Below, one piece after another: positions 8,475 through 18,352 of a stretch of 64,000 nt of DNA (the first letter of the stretch is position 1; the number at the start of each line of letters is the position of its first letter). The translations under genes were made by a program, and so were the position numbers. Source of the DNA: Hyphomicrobiales bacterium 4NK60-0047b (lineage in GTDB: Bacteria > Pseudomonadota > Alphaproteobacteria > Rhizobiales > HXMU1428-3); NCBI GenBank assembly GCA_040367435.1, contig BAABWY010000001.1:124001-188000 (forward strand). Reading direction: 5' to 3'. The notes beneath the pieces were generated by a model, which did not search any database, was not told where the DNA came from, and worked only from the letters and a program-made list of their open reading frames with translations.

Positions 8475-8993
8475 ATGCGCGCGAATTTAGTTCAGTTTTC
8501 TTCCAACTTTATTAAAAGTAAAAAACTAAACCACTCACTCACCTGCATCGCAGCTGCACTCATAACTCTAGCTCTGCCCTTAAATGCAAGTGTCTCTGCG
8601 AAAAGTCCTATAATAAAAGAAAAAATTCTCACCCACATCGTAGGGAATTGGAAAACACCCAAAGGCGACATCATCGGCTTTTACAAATGCGGCAAACAAC
8701 TTTGCGGCAAAATTGTAAGAACCTCATCCGGCTTGAAGAAAGATAAATACAATTCAAACCCCAAATTAAGAAAGCGCTCGGTAAATGGCCTCACCATTAT
8801 GCGTAGTGTGAGAAAATCCGGTATCTTTAAATGGTATGGCTATGTCTACAATGTAAAAGACGGACAAACATATAAAGGCTCGCTTCAACTCACCTCTATA
8901 GACACAGCCAAACTAACTGGCTGCGGTTCAATGGGCATTTGTGAAAGCGTTGTATGGAAGAAAATGTCCAGAACAAATGTCGCCAGAAAATAA
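8475..8993 (+). CDS. Secreted DUF2147 family protein
   Basis: 172 residues. A long N-terminal signal region (hydrophobic about 22-42, ending ASVSAK) precedes a DUF2147 domain: GNWKTPKGDIIGFYKCG, LCGKIV, NPKLRKRSVNGLTIM, WYGYVYNVKDGQTYKG, and a terminal cysteine pair in LTGCGSMGICESVVWKK. It is predicted to be periplasmic. The family is widespread in Proteobacteria with no established activity. A bidirectional terminator separates it from convergent purA. Confidence 0.85.
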   Translation: MRANLVQFSSNFIKSKKLNHSLTCIAAALITLALPLNASVSAKSPIIKEKILTHIVGNWKTPKGDIIGFYKCGKQLCGKIVRTSSGLKKDKYNSNPKLRKRSVNGLTIMRSVRKSGIFKWYGYVYNVKDGQTYKGSLQLTSIDTAKLTGCGSMGICESVVWKKMSRTNVARK

Positions 8994-9027
8994 CACCCCG
9001 ATCCGATAAAAATTTACTCCATAAAAA

Positions 9028-9064
9028 AAACCTCACGATAAATCTATCGCGAGGCTTTTTTATA
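9028..9064. terminator. Bidirectional terminator between DUF2147 gene and purA
   Basis: CCTC-CGATA / TATCG-GAGG hairpin with one internal mismatch, flanked by A8 on the left and CTTTTTTA on the right, so it can serve both convergent genes. Confidence 0.75.
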
Positions 9065-9081
9065 TTAATGTAGCTTAGCTA

Positions 9082-10374
9082 CTAATCTTCGAATGGGTCT
9101 TGCACCAAAATAGTGTCATCCCGCTCAGGGCTTGTAGAAAGTAACGCAACCGGCGTCTCGATCAATTCTTCAACACGGCGCACATATTTAATCGCAGCAG
9201 CCGGCAAATCAGCCCAGCTACGCGCACCAGCTGTTGTCTCAGACCATCCCTCAAGCACTTCATAAATTGGCTCAACTTGCGCCTGCATATTTTCACTTGC
9301 TGGCAAATGATCATAAACCTCATCACCAATCTTATAGCCCGTGCAAATCTTCAACTCTTTAAAGCCATCAAGCACATCAAGCTTTGTAAGGGCAATGCCA
9401 GTTATACCAGCCACTTTAAGAGTTTGCCGCACAAGGCAAGCATCAAACCAACCACAACGACGCTGACGACCCGTCACAGTGCCAAATTCATGGCCCCGTT
9501 CACCAAGCCGCGTTCCATCATCACAGAATAGTTCTGTCGGGAACGGCCCCATACCAACGCGAGTTGTGTAAGCCTTTGTAATACCCAGAACATAATCAAG
9601 CCCTGTTGGGCCAATACCACAACCAGTAGCGGCTTGTGCCGCCACAGTGTTCGACGATGTCACATAAGGGTAGGTGCCATGATCAATATCAAGAAGCACA
9701 CCTTGCGCTCCTTCAAACAAAATACGTTTGCCCTTGCGGCGCGCATCATCCAAAAGCTTCCAAACAGGCTCAATATAATCCGTAACTTTTGGAGCGATCT
9801 CTTTCAACTGATCAAGAATATCAGAAGATACAAGTTCAGCTTCTCCCATACCACGGCGCAAAGCATTATGATGGGTCAGCAAACGGTCCACTTTTGCAGG
9901 CAGCGCATCGAGATCAAGCAAATCCATCATGCGAATAGCGCGGCGGCCAACTTTATCCTCATAAGCTGGGCCAATACCGCGCTTAGTCGTGCCAATCTTG
10001 CCCTTACCAGCAGCTTTTTCACGAAGCGCATCCAGGTCTTGATGAACAGGTAAAATCAAAGTGGCGTTCTCAGCAATACGTAATGTCTCTGCAGTTAAAT
10101 CAACACCCTGGCCGCGCAACGTCTCAATTTCAGAAACAAGTGCCCAAGGGTCAATCACCACACCATTACCAATAACAGCTAATTTCCCCTCACGTACAAC
10201 GCCAGATGGCAACAATGAAAGCTTATAGACCTTCCCATCAATCACAAGAGTATGGCCAGCATTATGCCCCCCTTGAAAGCGCGCAACAATATCTGCTCTC
10301 TCAGAAAGCCAGTCAACAATCTTGCCTTTGCCCTCATCACCCCATTGAGAGCCAACCACAACCACATTTGCCAT
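9082..10374 (-). CDS. purA: Adenylosuccinate synthetase
   Basis: Catalyses the GTP-dependent condensation of IMP and aspartate in AMP synthesis; cytoplasmic. At 430 aa it is full length and begins with the canonical [18 protein letters not shown]-loop, in which Asp13 and Lys16 belong to the active site. Further signatures are [43 protein letters not shown] and [16 protein letters not shown] lies seven bases before the ATG. It is a single gene facing the DUF2147 gene, with no operon partner in view. Confidence 0.98.
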   Translation of the reverse strand: MANVVVVGSQWGDEGKGKIVDWLSERADIVARFQGGHNAGHTLVIDGKVYKLSLLPSGVVREGKLAVIGNGVVIDPWALVSEIETLRGQGVDLTAETLRIAENATLILPVHQDLDALREKAAGKGKIGTTKRGIGPAYEDKVGRRAIRMMDLLDLDALPAKVDRLLTHHNALRRGMGEAELVSSDILDQLKEIAPKVTDYIEPVWKLLDDARRKGKRILFEGAQGVLLDIDHGTYPYVTSSNTVAAQAATGCGIGPTGLDYVLGITKAYTTRVGMGPFPTELFCDDGTRLGERGHEFGTVTGRQRRCGWFDACLVRQTLKVAGITGIALTKLDVLDGFKELKICTGYKIGDEVYDHLPASENMQAQVEPIYEVLEGWSETTAGARSWADLPAAAIKYVRRVEELIETPVALLSTSPERDDTILVQDPFED

Positions 10375-10698
10375 TGGGGAAATCCTTAAATCTTTAAAAT
10401 GAATATGAAATATAAAGTGACACCAGGGCCTAACCCCAAACGTAAATCACGGGCGAATATAACCACATAAACCAAAATGTGCGAGTGCAATTCCACAAAA
10501 AAAGTGCGAAAAATCGCACCATATACAAAGAAACTGTCCATTTATCAGTATTAATTGGTAAGACAGATAAAATTAGATGGGTTATGCCTATTCTATACGG
10601 GGTAAAATTAATAATGAAAACATGACAGAAACAGGAATATCACTAAGATACTCTCTGCACCTTAAATGCCTCTGCCATCCCCAGAAACAGGCCCCACT
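10375..10698. other. Divergent promoter region purA / EamA permease
   Basis: AT-rich region that presumably holds both promoters. I find no PurR-like box, RNA gene or small ORF that I can support. Confidence 0.4.
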
Positions 10699-11634
10699 AT
10701 GATCTTAAAATCACTAATTTCTCGTCTTTATAACAATGCATATATGCTTGTTTTACTTGCCATTCTTTTTTGGGCAGGAAATTTCGTCATGGGGCGCGGT
10801 GTTGCAGATACCATCCCACCAATGATTTTAAGCTGCCTAAGATGGTTATTAGCATCAGTTATATTACTGCCGTTCGCATGGCACCATTTAAAAAAAGATT
10901 GGCCAGAAATTCGCGGCCGTATTCCTTACTTTTTCCTACTCGGCCTCTTAAGCGGCGCCGCCTTTAACGCCCTCACTTACCTCGGGCTCCATACAACAAC
11001 AGCAACCAATGCATTTGTGATTAATGCCGCTTTGCCGATTTTCATAATTTTATTGAATTTTATGATGCATGGTACATCTCTCTCTATCAAAAAAACCTTC
11101 TCAGTCATTATTTCGCTTATCGGTGTTTTATTGATCATTTGCAAAGGTGACTTAAGCGCATTGATCAACCTCCGCTTCACCTTTGGAGATCTCATGGTAA
11201 CATTAGCCATGATTTCCTGGGCCATCTACACAGCCCTACTACCTGGAAGACCAAAACTACATTCTCTGTCCTTTGCAGCAATGACCTTCATCACGGCCAC
11301 AATCATTTTAATACCATTCACTTTTATTGAATTTTATCTAGGCTACAGAGCGGAACTTAACTTAACCAGCCTAGGTGCCCTCCTTTATGTCGGCATCTTC
11401 CCTGGGTTATTAGCTTATATATTTTACAATCGCGGCGTTGAGCTCATTGGCGGAAACACAACAGGCATCTTACTCTATCTAATGACACCAATCGGAGCGC
11501 TTTTGTCCATTTTGTTTTTAGATGAAATTCCCCAAGCCTATCATTACATCGGCTTCGCCCTCATCCTCGCAGGCGTCATCATTTCATCTCAATCAAAGGC
11601 AAAACAAAAAGATACCACCAAGCAAGAAGCTTAA
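10699..11634 (+). CDS. EamA/DMT-superfamily permease
   Basis: About 311 residues with ten hydrophobic helices in two EamA repeats (LFWAGNFVMGRGVADTIPP, then SWAIYTALLPGRP with a second five-helix unit). It belongs to the drug/metabolite transporter superfamily and probably exports a small metabolite or amino acid; the substrate cannot be inferred. The ATG at 10699 has AGG seven bases upstream; an ATG at 10666 in the same frame lacks a site and would add eleven residues. Confidence 0.88.
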   Translation: MILKSLISRLYNNAYMLVLLAILFWAGNFVMGRGVADTIPPMILSCLRWLLASVILLPFAWHHLKKDWPEIRGRIPYFFLLGLLSGAAFNALTYLGLHTTTATNAFVINAALPIFIILLNFMMHGTSLSIKKTFSVIISLIGVLLIICKGDLSALINLRFTFGDLMVTLAMISWAIYTALLPGRPKLHSLSFAAMTFITATIILIPFTFIEFYLGYRAELNLTSLGALLYVGIFPGLLAYIFYNRGVELIGGNTTGILLYLMTPIGALLSILFLDEIPQAYHYIGFALILAGVIISSQSKAKQKDTTKQEA

Positions 11635-11649
11635 AGCCGTTGATTTGTG

Positions 11650-11672
11650 CTGGTTGCTAGTGGGCAACTGAA
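11650..11672 (+). repeat. Solitary module C hairpin of the modular element
   Basis: TGGTTGCTAGTGGGCAACTGAA is the stand-alone small hairpin (GTTGC/GCAAC) found inside full copies. A GAAGAAGA and an ACTGAAGC follow, suggesting remains of a larger copy. Confidence 0.6.
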
Positions 11673-11702
11673 TGTAGGAAGAAGATACAACTGAAGCTCA
11701 AA

Positions 11703-11746
11703 TAAAAAACTAGGAGCATCCTTTCTTCTAAAAAGGATGCTCCTAG
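11703..11746 (-). terminator. Terminator of the MuiA-like gene
   Basis: A perfect 15-bp stem (CTAGGAGCATCCTTT / AAAGGATGCTCCTAG) with a 7-nt loop, followed on the minus strand by TTTTTTATT. It may also slow readthrough from the convergent EamA gene, but there is no T tract on the plus side. Confidence 0.85.
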
Positions 11747-11780
11747 TGGCATCTGACTAGATCTTAATAATGAGCAAAAA

Positions 11781-13490
11781 TTACCGTAGCGTAATCGCCT
11801 TATCTTTCGGCCATACAACCTGGTAACCAAACTCAATGACCTTTGCTTTTTGTGGAGCTAATGTCACATCCCAAGCCATCACGCCGCGCTTGTCATCAAC
11901 ATTTGTGCGCGTTGGTTTCGGGCTAGCTGTCAAGAGAGACACTTGCAACGTCTCTTTTTCAGAATAAGGCATCTGATCAAGCACAGTCATTTTCATCGGT
12001 GTCTTATGACCACTCACAAGTGTAACTTTATATTTACGAACATCACTATTCGACGTTGTTAGCAATCCAGTTTTACCTTTTACCCGGTTTTGACGCACCC
12101 ACTTAACATTCACCTTGCTATCAACACCAAAGCCAATATCTAGCTTTTGATCAGGCTCAACCAATGCTAAACGTGATTGCCCAACATACACACCATCTCT
12201 AAACAATGAGACAGGTCCGGGGATAAGCGCATTGCCTGTTTTATTCACAAAGGAAGCATGCAAAAAAGCTTTTTGCATCTTTTTAGGAACAGCAAAAAGT
12301 TGCACATCTGGTGTTAAAGACAAAGCATCTAAGAAAACCTTCTTACGAGTACCATCACGTTTAATCGTGGTTTTGTTCGCCACATCAAACGTCATTTGAA
12401 ATTGACCACTATTCACTTTAGCCATACGAGGCTTCGCAGGGGCTTTCATATTCATGAGACCAGAAGAGCGTGACAAAGACTTTTTAGCTTTATATTGACG
12501 GCGATCAATTTTAGCAGCTTGATCCATCTCCTGCATTGCCATTGGCTGTGCTAAAGGTACAGGACGGCGCTTCTTCTTGTAATCAATCAACCAGGCAAAA
12601 AGGTCAGGCGCTTTCGTCCGCCCTGTTGGGTTAGTCGTTGATAATCTAAGTTTCACATTCGTCCAGTCTTCGCTGGTAGTTTGGCGAATAACCGCACGGC
12701 GAACCAAGTTAAGGTTAGCTTTAGCCTTACCATCAGCCGTTTGTAAACGCGCATCATATAAAGGAGCCCAGCTTGCACCTCTGATTTGATAGTGCACTAC
12801 AAACCGAGCCTTGCCTGGCTTTTCAGCTTCAACATTCACAGTCAAATGTGTCCGGCGCTTACGTTTATTCGGGCGCTCAGCAATTTGAGCACGAATGTTC
12901 TTAATGCGCTTATCCAAATCACGTAACTGCACTTTGGCTTTAAGAGCCTTAGCTTGCGTTTCTAAAAATTTATCACCCATCAAATTATAAAGATTAGAAT
13001 ATTGCGTCACAACATCTGTACCACCTTGATCGTTACGCCCAATCGGACGAGAAGGTAGCAGAGCCATTTCATTCAAGAGTTTCTTTTGCAATTCAGCAGC
13101 CTGAATAATCGAGTTTGTTAATTCTTTCTCATCAAGCAGAGTTTGCAATTGCTGCATCAACAACTCTCTGGCTGAATTATCAGTTGCAGAGTTCAAAGCT
13201 TCTGTAACCACACGCTGATCAACAGAACCAATTTCAATCGGTCCATCACCAGCTCCCTCAATGCGCAATGAACGTGCTTGCAAATCTGATGGTAAATCTT
13301 TGACTGATAGCTGATGCTTGCCAGCCGGCAAATCAACACTAATCACCCGCGTCACTTGCGCACCATTTGGAAACACCATCACGGATGAAATCCGTGACTG
13401 ACCATTAATTTCATCTGCTAATGCTGCACTTACACCAAGTCCGGTCAAAGACGTGGAGAGCATAAAAGCTCCTAGTACTAATTTTTTCAT
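11781..13490 (-). CDS. MuiA-like secreted protein (DUF4140/DUF4139)
   Basis: 569 residues with an N-terminal signal peptide (MKKLVLGAFMLSTSLTGLG, cleavage near ALA-DE). The N-terminal part (ISSVMVFPNGAQVTRVISVDL) matches DUF4140. It is followed by a coiled-coil helical section (about 110-215), and the C-terminal half is DUF4139 (YQIRGASWAPLYDARL; MTFDVANKTTIKRDG; VDKLDI-type strands). This is the architecture of the 'mucoidy inhibitor MuiA' family, whose biochemical function is not established. GGGAG seven bases before the ATG supports the start. It is monocistronic with its own terminator. Confidence 0.87.
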   Translation of the reverse strand: MKKLVLGAFMLSTSLTGLGVSAALADEINGQSRISSVMVFPNGAQVTRVISVDLPAGKHQLSVKDLPSDLQARSLRIEGAGDGPIEIGSVDQRVVTEALNSATDNSARELLMQQLQTLLDEKELTNSIIQAAELQKKLLNEMALLPSRPIGRNDQGGTDVVTQYSNLYNLMGDKFLETQAKALKAKVQLRDLDKRIKNIRAQIAERPNKRKRRTHLTVNVEAEKPGKARFVVHYQIRGASWAPLYDARLQTADGKAKANLNLVRRAVIRQTTSEDWTNVKLRLSTTNPTGRTKAPDLFAWLIDYKKKRRPVPLAQPMAMQEMDQAAKIDRRQYKAKKSLSRSSGLMNMKAPAKPRMAKVNSGQFQMTFDVANKTTIKRDGTRKKVFLDALSLTPDVQLFAVPKKMQKAFLHASFVNKTGNALIPGPVSLFRDGVYVGQSRLALVEPDQKLDIGFGVDSKVNVKWVRQNRVKGKTGLLTTSNSDVRKYKVTLVSGHKTPMKMTVLDQMPYSEKETLQVSLLTASPKPTRTNVDDKRGVMAWDVTLAPQKAKVIEFGYQVVWPKDKAITLR

Positions 13491-13732
13491 CTATTTTCTC
13501 CCAGTGAGTAGATATGATGTCATATCTAAAAAGTCCAAACCCCAAATTTCATTTTTAAAGAAACTATCTTTTTCTATCCAAAGTTATCTCTCTTTAAGGT
13601 GATATGAATTAACACCTTTCTACATGAACCGAATATGAAAAACACCCCACATTACAAATTTGTAACATACGGTTTTTATTCACAAATATCCAACAAACCA
13701 GTCCCGCTCTTCAAATCTTCACTAACTCTGAA

Positions 13733-13774
13733 CCAAAAAAAAGGCCCCCCTGTGACAACAGAGGGGCCTTTTAT
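13733..13774 (-). terminator. Terminator downstream of serA
   Basis: Minus-strand GGCCCC-TCTGT/ACAG-GGGGGCC stem followed by nine T residues. It lies about 265 bp past the serA stop, so the serC-serA transcript probably includes an antisense-oriented copy 2 of the modular repeat. Confidence 0.85.
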
Positions 13775-13852
13775 GAACAATGTTTATAAGTCCTGTTTTT
13801 ATTGGACAACCTGAAACAAAACTAAAAATTTTTCAATTATAGTTCACTTTAC

Positions 13853-14031
13853 GAAGAAGGAGCTCAGCCTTAGCCCGGTTGCTGGTGGCAACTGAAGGGC
13901 CATAAAAGGCTGAGGGACATGGCAGCTAGCTGCCCGGCGCAAGCCCCACCCCTGGAGGGCCTGCCGCTTTAGCAGCGCGGTTGCTTGTGGGCAACCTGAA
14001 TCGCCACTAAAACGCAATAGCCCGTGAGAGA
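13853..14031 (+). repeat. Modular stem-loop element, copy 2
   Basis: Starts GAAGAAGG. S1 arms CTCAGCCTT/AAGGCTGAG are separated by a loop that contains a full module C (GGTTGC...GCAACTGAAG), a hairpin inserted in a hairpin loop. S2 is GGCAGC/GCTGCC. S4 contains a second module C (GGTTGC...GCAACCTGAA), and the element ends AATAGCCCGTGAGAGA. It lies in the serA 3' region between the stop codon and the terminator. Confidence 0.8.
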
Positions 14032-14037
14032 GAAAAA

Positions 14038-15618
14038 TTAAAAGCTTAGGCGCTTTGCATCGACCACATGCTCAAGATCACGAACCGCATCAAGCGTTTC
14101 ATCACTTACACGATTATCAATTCCGATAAGCGCAATTGCATTGCCACCTTCTTCTTCACGTCCAAGGTTAAAGTTCGCAATGTTTGTGTTGGCTTTGCCA
14201 AGCACAGTACCAAGCGCACCAATGAAACCAGGCTTATCAGTATTTTCTATGTAGAGCATCTCGTTATCAAGGGCTGCTTCCATATTGATACCGCGCACTT
14301 GAATGATCCGTGGCTTGCCATCAGAGAAAACAGTACCAGCAACAGAGCGTTCTTGGCGCTCAGTTTTAACGGTCAAACGCATGTAGCAGCCATAAGCACC
14401 TTCAGCACCGCGTTTTGTTTCTTCAATCACAATACCGCGCTCTTGAGCATTAACAGTCGCGCTGACCATATTGATATCAGCTGATTGAGGGCGCATCACA
14501 CCACAAACAGCAGCGGCTGTAAGTGTCTTAGTGTTCATCTCTCCAATATCACCAACAAACTCAACACGAATCTCTTTAAGACCTGTCTCAATCAGTTGGC
14601 CAGCAAACAGACCAAGCTGTTCAGCAAGTTGTGCGTAAGGGCGCAAACGAGGAGCTTCTTCAGCAGAAACTGATGGGAAGTTAATCGCATTCGTAATCGC
14701 ACCAGTTAGCAAATAATCAGACATTTGCTCAGCAACCTGAACAGCCACATTCACTTGAGCTTCATCAGTAGACGCGCCAAGGTGAGGTGTACAGATCATA
14801 TTTGGAGCATTAAAGAGTACATTTTCTTTAGCTGGCTCAGATGCAAACACATCAAACGCAGCACCAGCAACTTTACCGCTATCTAGACCAGCGCGAAGAG
14901 CATCTTCATCAACCAAGCCACCACGAGCACAGTTCACAATGCGGACGCCGTCCTTCATTTTTTCAATCGCGTCAGCATCAATGATGTTTTTGGTTTTATC
15001 AGTCAGTGGCGTGTGTAAGGTAATGAAATCAGCACGCTTGAAAAGTTCATCTAGCTCAACTTTTTCTACGCCAATTTCAATAGCACGCTCGGCAGTAAGG
15101 AAAGGATCAAAAGCAACCACTTTCATCTTAAGGCCAATACCACGTTCAGCTGCAATGGAGCCAATGTTACCACAACCAATAACACCAAGTGTTTTGCCAG
15201 TAACTTCAACACCCATAAATTTGGATTTTTCCCATTTACCAGCATGAGTAGATGCGTTTGCTTCAGGAATCTGACGAGCAAGCGCCATCATCATAGAAAT
15301 AGCATGCTCTGCAGTAGTGATTGAGTTACCAAAAGGCGTATTCATTACAATCACACCATTTGCAGTCGCCGCTTTAATGTCAACATTATCAACACCAATA
15401 CCGGCACGGCCAATCACCTTAAGGTTTTTAGCAGCCGCTAGAATTTTTTCATTTGGCTTTGTAGCTGAGCGAATGGCAAGGCCATCATAATCGCCAATAA
15501 TTTCAAGTAGCTCTTCTTTGTCCAAGCCAACTTTAACATCAACATCGATACCGCGCTCTTCAAAAATCTTCAGTGCAAGCGGGCTTAATTTATCTGAAAT
15601 AAGGACACGTGGTGCCAT
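14038..15618 (-). CDS. serA: D-3-phosphoglycerate dehydrogenase
   Basis: First committed step of serine synthesis: NAD-dependent oxidation of 3-phosphoglycerate. About 526 residues, the long form with a C-terminal regulatory region. The Rossmann domain carries [11 protein letters not shown]; catalytic blocks include [23 protein letters not shown] and CTPHLGAST with the active-site His. An intervening domain is followed by a C-terminal ACT domain ([20 protein letters not shown]). The ATG at 15618 has AAGGAG six bases upstream. It follows serC in the same orientation after about 110 bp, giving a two-gene serine operon; a CCTCTC/GAGAGG hairpin just upstream may regulate it. Confidence 0.97.
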   Translation of the reverse strand: MAPRVLISDKLSPLALKIFEERGIDVDVKVGLDKEELLEIIGDYDGLAIRSATKPNEKILAAAKNLKVIGRAGIGVDNVDIKAATANGVIVMNTPFGNSITTAEHAISMMMALARQIPEANASTHAGKWEKSKFMGVEVTGKTLGVIGCGNIGSIAAERGIGLKMKVVAFDPFLTAERAIEIGVEKVELDELFKRADFITLHTPLTDKTKNIIDADAIEKMKDGVRIVNCARGGLVDEDALRAGLDSGKVAGAAFDVFASEPAKENVLFNAPNMICTPHLGASTDEAQVNVAVQVAEQMSDYLLTGAITNAINFPSVSAEEAPRLRPYAQLAEQLGLFAGQLIETGLKEIRVEFVGDIGEMNTKTLTAAAVCGVMRPQSADINMVSATVNAQERGIVIEETKRGAEGAYGCYMRLTVKTERQERSVAGTVFSDGKPRIIQVRGINMEAALDNEMLYIENTDKPGFIGALGTVLGKANTNIANFNLGREEEGGNAIALIGIDNRVSDETLDAVRDLEHVVDAKRLSF

Positions 15619-15634
15619 GATATTCTCCTTGGGG

Positions 15635-15657
15635 AGACCTCTCATATAGAGAGGTCT
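15635..15657 (-). promoter_or_regulatory. Hairpin directly upstream of the serA ribosome binding site
   Basis: Perfect AGACCTCTC / GAGAGGTCT stem with a 5-nt loop, ending seven nt before AAGGAG. No T tract follows in the serA direction, so it is not a normal terminator for serC. The CCTCTC/GAGAGG core repeats the sequence of the serC leader hairpin. Confidence 0.55.
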
Positions 15658-15727
15658 TTTTCTAAGAATTGATTTATCTTTATTTGATTTGTACGTTTGA
15701 TTATTAAGTGAATTTGAGAAACGCTAT

Positions 15728-16894
15728 TTAAGCAATCTCAGACTTTGCAGTTGCAAAAGCCCAATCAAGCCACGGCGTTAAAAGCTCAAGATCACTAGCT
15801 TCAACGGTGGCACCAGCCCAAATACGAAGACCAGCAGGTGCATCGCGATAAGACCCAATGTCTAATGCAGCTCCAGCTTCATCAACAAGCTTCACAAGAC
15901 GTTTTGCAAAGGCGGCTTGAGCATCAGCATCCAAAGTTGCAACAGCTGGATCAACAATTTTCAAACAAACAGATGTGTTTGAAGCAATGTCACTTGATAC
16001 GGCCAGGTTGGCCACCCAATCAGTCTTTGCAATCCAGTCATTGAGAACTTGTGCATTCTTATCAGCGCGAGCTTTCAAAGCGTCAAGACCACCAATGTCT
16101 TCAGCCCATTTCAGACCATCAACATAGTCTTCAACTGCCAGCATAGACGGTGTGTTAATCGTCGCGCCTTTAAAGATGCCATCAATAAGTTTTCCACCCT
16201 TAGTAAGACGGAAAATCTTAGGCATTGGCCAAGCTGGTGTGTAGTTCTCAAGACGAGCAACAGCTCTTGGAGACAAGACCAACATGCCATGTTGCCCTTC
16301 GCCGCCCATAACTTTCTGCCAAGAGTAAGTCAGAACATCAACTTTGTCCCAGGCAATATCTTGAGCAAAAACAGCTGATGTCGCATCAACAAGCGTAAGA
16401 CCGGCACGGTCAGCGGCAATCCAGTCACCATTTGGTACCCGAACACCAGATGTCGTTCCATTCCATGTGAAAACAACATCCTTATTAAAATCAACAGATG
16501 ATAAATCAGGAAGTTCACCATACTCAGCGTCAAGAACCCGAACATCATCAAGTTTCAATTGCTTCGTAATATCAGTGACCCAACCTTTACCAAAGCTTTC
16601 CCAAGCCAAAACATCAACTGGGCGCTCACCAAGCAGTGACCACATCGCAGCCTCAAATGCACCTGTGTCAGAAGCTGGCATAATGCCAACCACATAATCA
16701 TCAGGAATACCTAAGATTTCTTTGGTTTTGTCGATGGCTAGTTTCAAACGTGCTTTACCAACACCAGAACGGTGCGAACGTCCAAGAACTGCATCTTTAA
16801 GATTGTCTAGAGAATAACCAGGGCGTTTAGCACAAGGTCCAGAAGAAAAGTGCGCGTTTAAAGGCAGCGCTGCCGGCTTATTTAGATCTGTCAT
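15728..16894 (-). CDS. serC: Phosphoserine aminotransferase
   Basis: PLP-dependent transamination of 3-phosphohydroxypyruvate with glutamate, second step of serine synthesis. 388 residues of the alphaproteobacterial type: [18 protein letters not shown] at the N-terminus, [12 protein letters not shown], and the PLP lysine region [18 protein letters not shown]. Followed by serA on the same strand. The ribosome binding site GAGAGG is located in the loop of a small hairpin that abuts the start codon, part of the serC leader motif. Confidence 0.97.
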   Translation of the reverse strand: MTDLNKPAALPLNAHFSSGPCAKRPGYSLDNLKDAVLGRSHRSGVGKARLKLAIDKTKEILGIPDDYVVGIMPASDTGAFEAAMWSLLGERPVDVLAWESFGKGWVTDITKQLKLDDVRVLDAEYGELPDLSSVDFNKDVVFTWNGTTSGVRVPNGDWIAADRAGLTLVDATSAVFAQDIAWDKVDVLTYSWQKVMGGEGQHGMLVLSPRAVARLENYTPAWPMPKIFRLTKGGKLIDGIFKGATINTPSMLAVEDYVDGLKWAEDIGGLDALKARADKNAQVLNDWIAKTDWVANLAVSSDIASNTSVCLKIVDPAVATLDADAQAAFAKRLVKLVDEAGAALDIGSYRDAPAGLRIWAGATVEASDLELLTPWLDWAFATAKSEIA

Positions 16895-16945
16895 GATCTA
16901 TCCTCTCAGATAGTTGCCTCTCGGTGGGGAGAGGTGGCCCACGAC
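16895..16945 (-). ncRNA. serC-type cis-regulatory leader
   Basis: The minus strand upstream of serC folds into two adjacent hairpins: CCTCTC/GAGAGG (16917-16934) and CTATC/GATAG (16898-16913), the second holding the Shine-Dalgarno GAGAGG in its loop and ending 3 nt before the ATG. Position and sequence fit the serC RNA motif described upstream of serC-serA in alphaproteobacteria. The ligand or regulator of that motif is not known to me. Confidence 0.8.
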
Positions 16946-17144
16946 AGGGATTAGTTTAGTTGAAACCCAATGTCAACAAAATTGTCGCACCAGACCATAA
17001 TAGCTCATATGCAATGAACACATGACTTAAAAATCAATACCAAAGTCAAACATTCAACTAAATTTTTCGTTGGAGGAGCAAAGCTTAAAGCAAATAAGCT
17101 TCGGCCCATAAAATAGAATTAGAAAAAACTCAATGGTAATCCCC

Positions 17145-17260
17145 GAAGAAGGAATGACACCACTTCGGTGTCAGGACATGGTGAAGCGCCAGCGTAACCC
17201 GGTGCTTAGCACCGCCCCTCGGAGGGCCTGCTGCTTCGCAGCAGAATAGCCCGTGAAGAG
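17145..17260 (+). repeat. Modular stem-loop element, copy 3 (compact form)
   Basis: The cleanest minimal copy, 116 nt: GAAGAAGG, S1 TGACACC/GGTGTCA, GGACATG, S2, S3 GGTGC/GCACC, CGCCCCTCGGAGG, S4 CTGCTGC/GCAGCAG, AATAGCCCGTGAAGAG. No B or C modules. It lies between the barrel-gene terminator and the serC promoter. Confidence 0.85.
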
Positions 17261-17271
17261 ATATAAAACAT

Positions 17272-17301
17272 AAAAAAAGGCAGGCTAAAAAGCCTGCCTT
17301 T
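17272..17301 (-). terminator. Terminator of the outer-membrane protein gene
   Basis: AAAGGCAGGCT / AGCCTGCCTTT stem with a 4-nt loop, followed on the minus strand by a run of seven T residues. Confidence 0.85.
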
Positions 17302-17321
17302 AAAAATTCAATCATTTAATC

Positions 17322-18074
17322 TTATTTATAAGATTCATATGATGGAGCTGGTGAACAATCACGCAAGCAACCAAGCTGATAACGAAGACCAACACGAATT
17401 TCGTGTGATTCTAAATCTTCTAGCTCAAACTGACGACCAGGAATTTTACTGTCATCAAATTTGCCATCACCCATATTTAAATAACGATATCCAATATCAA
17501 GCTTCCAGTTCGCACGAAGATCAATATCAACACCAGCCATCAAAGCCCATGCAAAGTTAGTATCGCTATCATCAGAATCGTCACCGTCCATTGACAATGA
17601 AGCAAAACCAATACCTACACCTACGTAAGGAGTAATACGATGCCCCATGTCTAGGTCGTAGTAAAAGTTAGCTAAACCAACAAGAGAGCTTAGCTCACCT
17701 GTAAACTGGTTTGTTGGTACAGTACCTGAATCAAGCTGAGCGAAAACATCTGTATCGCCTCTATAGTCCAATGTGAAGTCCACACGGAAACCGCGCATAA
17801 GGTTGTAACCAATACCACCACCGAATACGAATTTATCATCAATATCTTCAAGAATAAATTTAGCCGCATTTGAATCTGTCATTGTGTAATCATCATAAAA
17901 TGACCCACCAATATCACCGCGCAAATACCATCCACGATTATTATCAGACACGCCTTCATAGACATCGTCTTTTAAGCTTCCGCGATAATCATCACCCAAA
18001 TCAGCAGCACCAGCAGTCGTTCCTGTTAGCACCAACATAAGGGCGCCGATGAAGCTTACCTTACATTTACTCAT
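17322..18074 (-). CDS. Outer-membrane beta-barrel protein (Omp25/RopB-like)
   Basis: 250 residues with a signal peptide ending GTTAGAADLG. The mature part has alternating beta strands typical of the porin-like small barrel family of Rhizobiales: RGWYLRGDIGGSFYDD, FVFGGGIGYNLMRGFRVDFTLDY, ITPYVGVGIGFAS and WKLDIGYRYLNMGD. Unlike many barrels the last strand (HEIRVGLRYQLG) is followed by a short tail with two cysteines (CLRDCSPAPSYESYK), so the C-terminal residue is not aromatic. It has its own promoter region and terminator. Confidence 0.85.
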   Translation of the reverse strand: MSKCKVSFIGALMLVLTGTTAGAADLGDDYRGSLKDDVYEGVSDNNRGWYLRGDIGGSFYDDYTMTDSNAAKFILEDIDDKFVFGGGIGYNLMRGFRVDFTLDYRGDTDVFAQLDSGTVPTNQFTGELSSLVGLANFYYDLDMGHRITPYVGVGIGFASLSMDGDDSDDSDTNFAWALMAGVDIDLRANWKLDIGYRYLNMGDGKFDDSKIPGRQFELEDLESHEIRVGLRYQLGCLRDCSPAPSYESYK

Positions 18075-18352
18075 AATATTTCCCCTTTAGATTAATGCCA
18101 ACACAACTGTGGCGACCCCCTGTACCAAAAAAAAACAAGTACAGTTCTCTTGAGAGATAATCACGGAGAAACGTTAAAAGAGAATTAACACAAACAGGAG
18201 AAACCCATTGAATCTATTAACAAAACATTAATCAGTCGTTGTTTCTTATAACAATGCACAACCAATTTTTATCAATAAAAAAACGATTCAGTAAAAAAAA
18301 GATAAGCAAAGTCAATTGAGTACTCATGCTTACTAACAACTAAACTTGAGTC

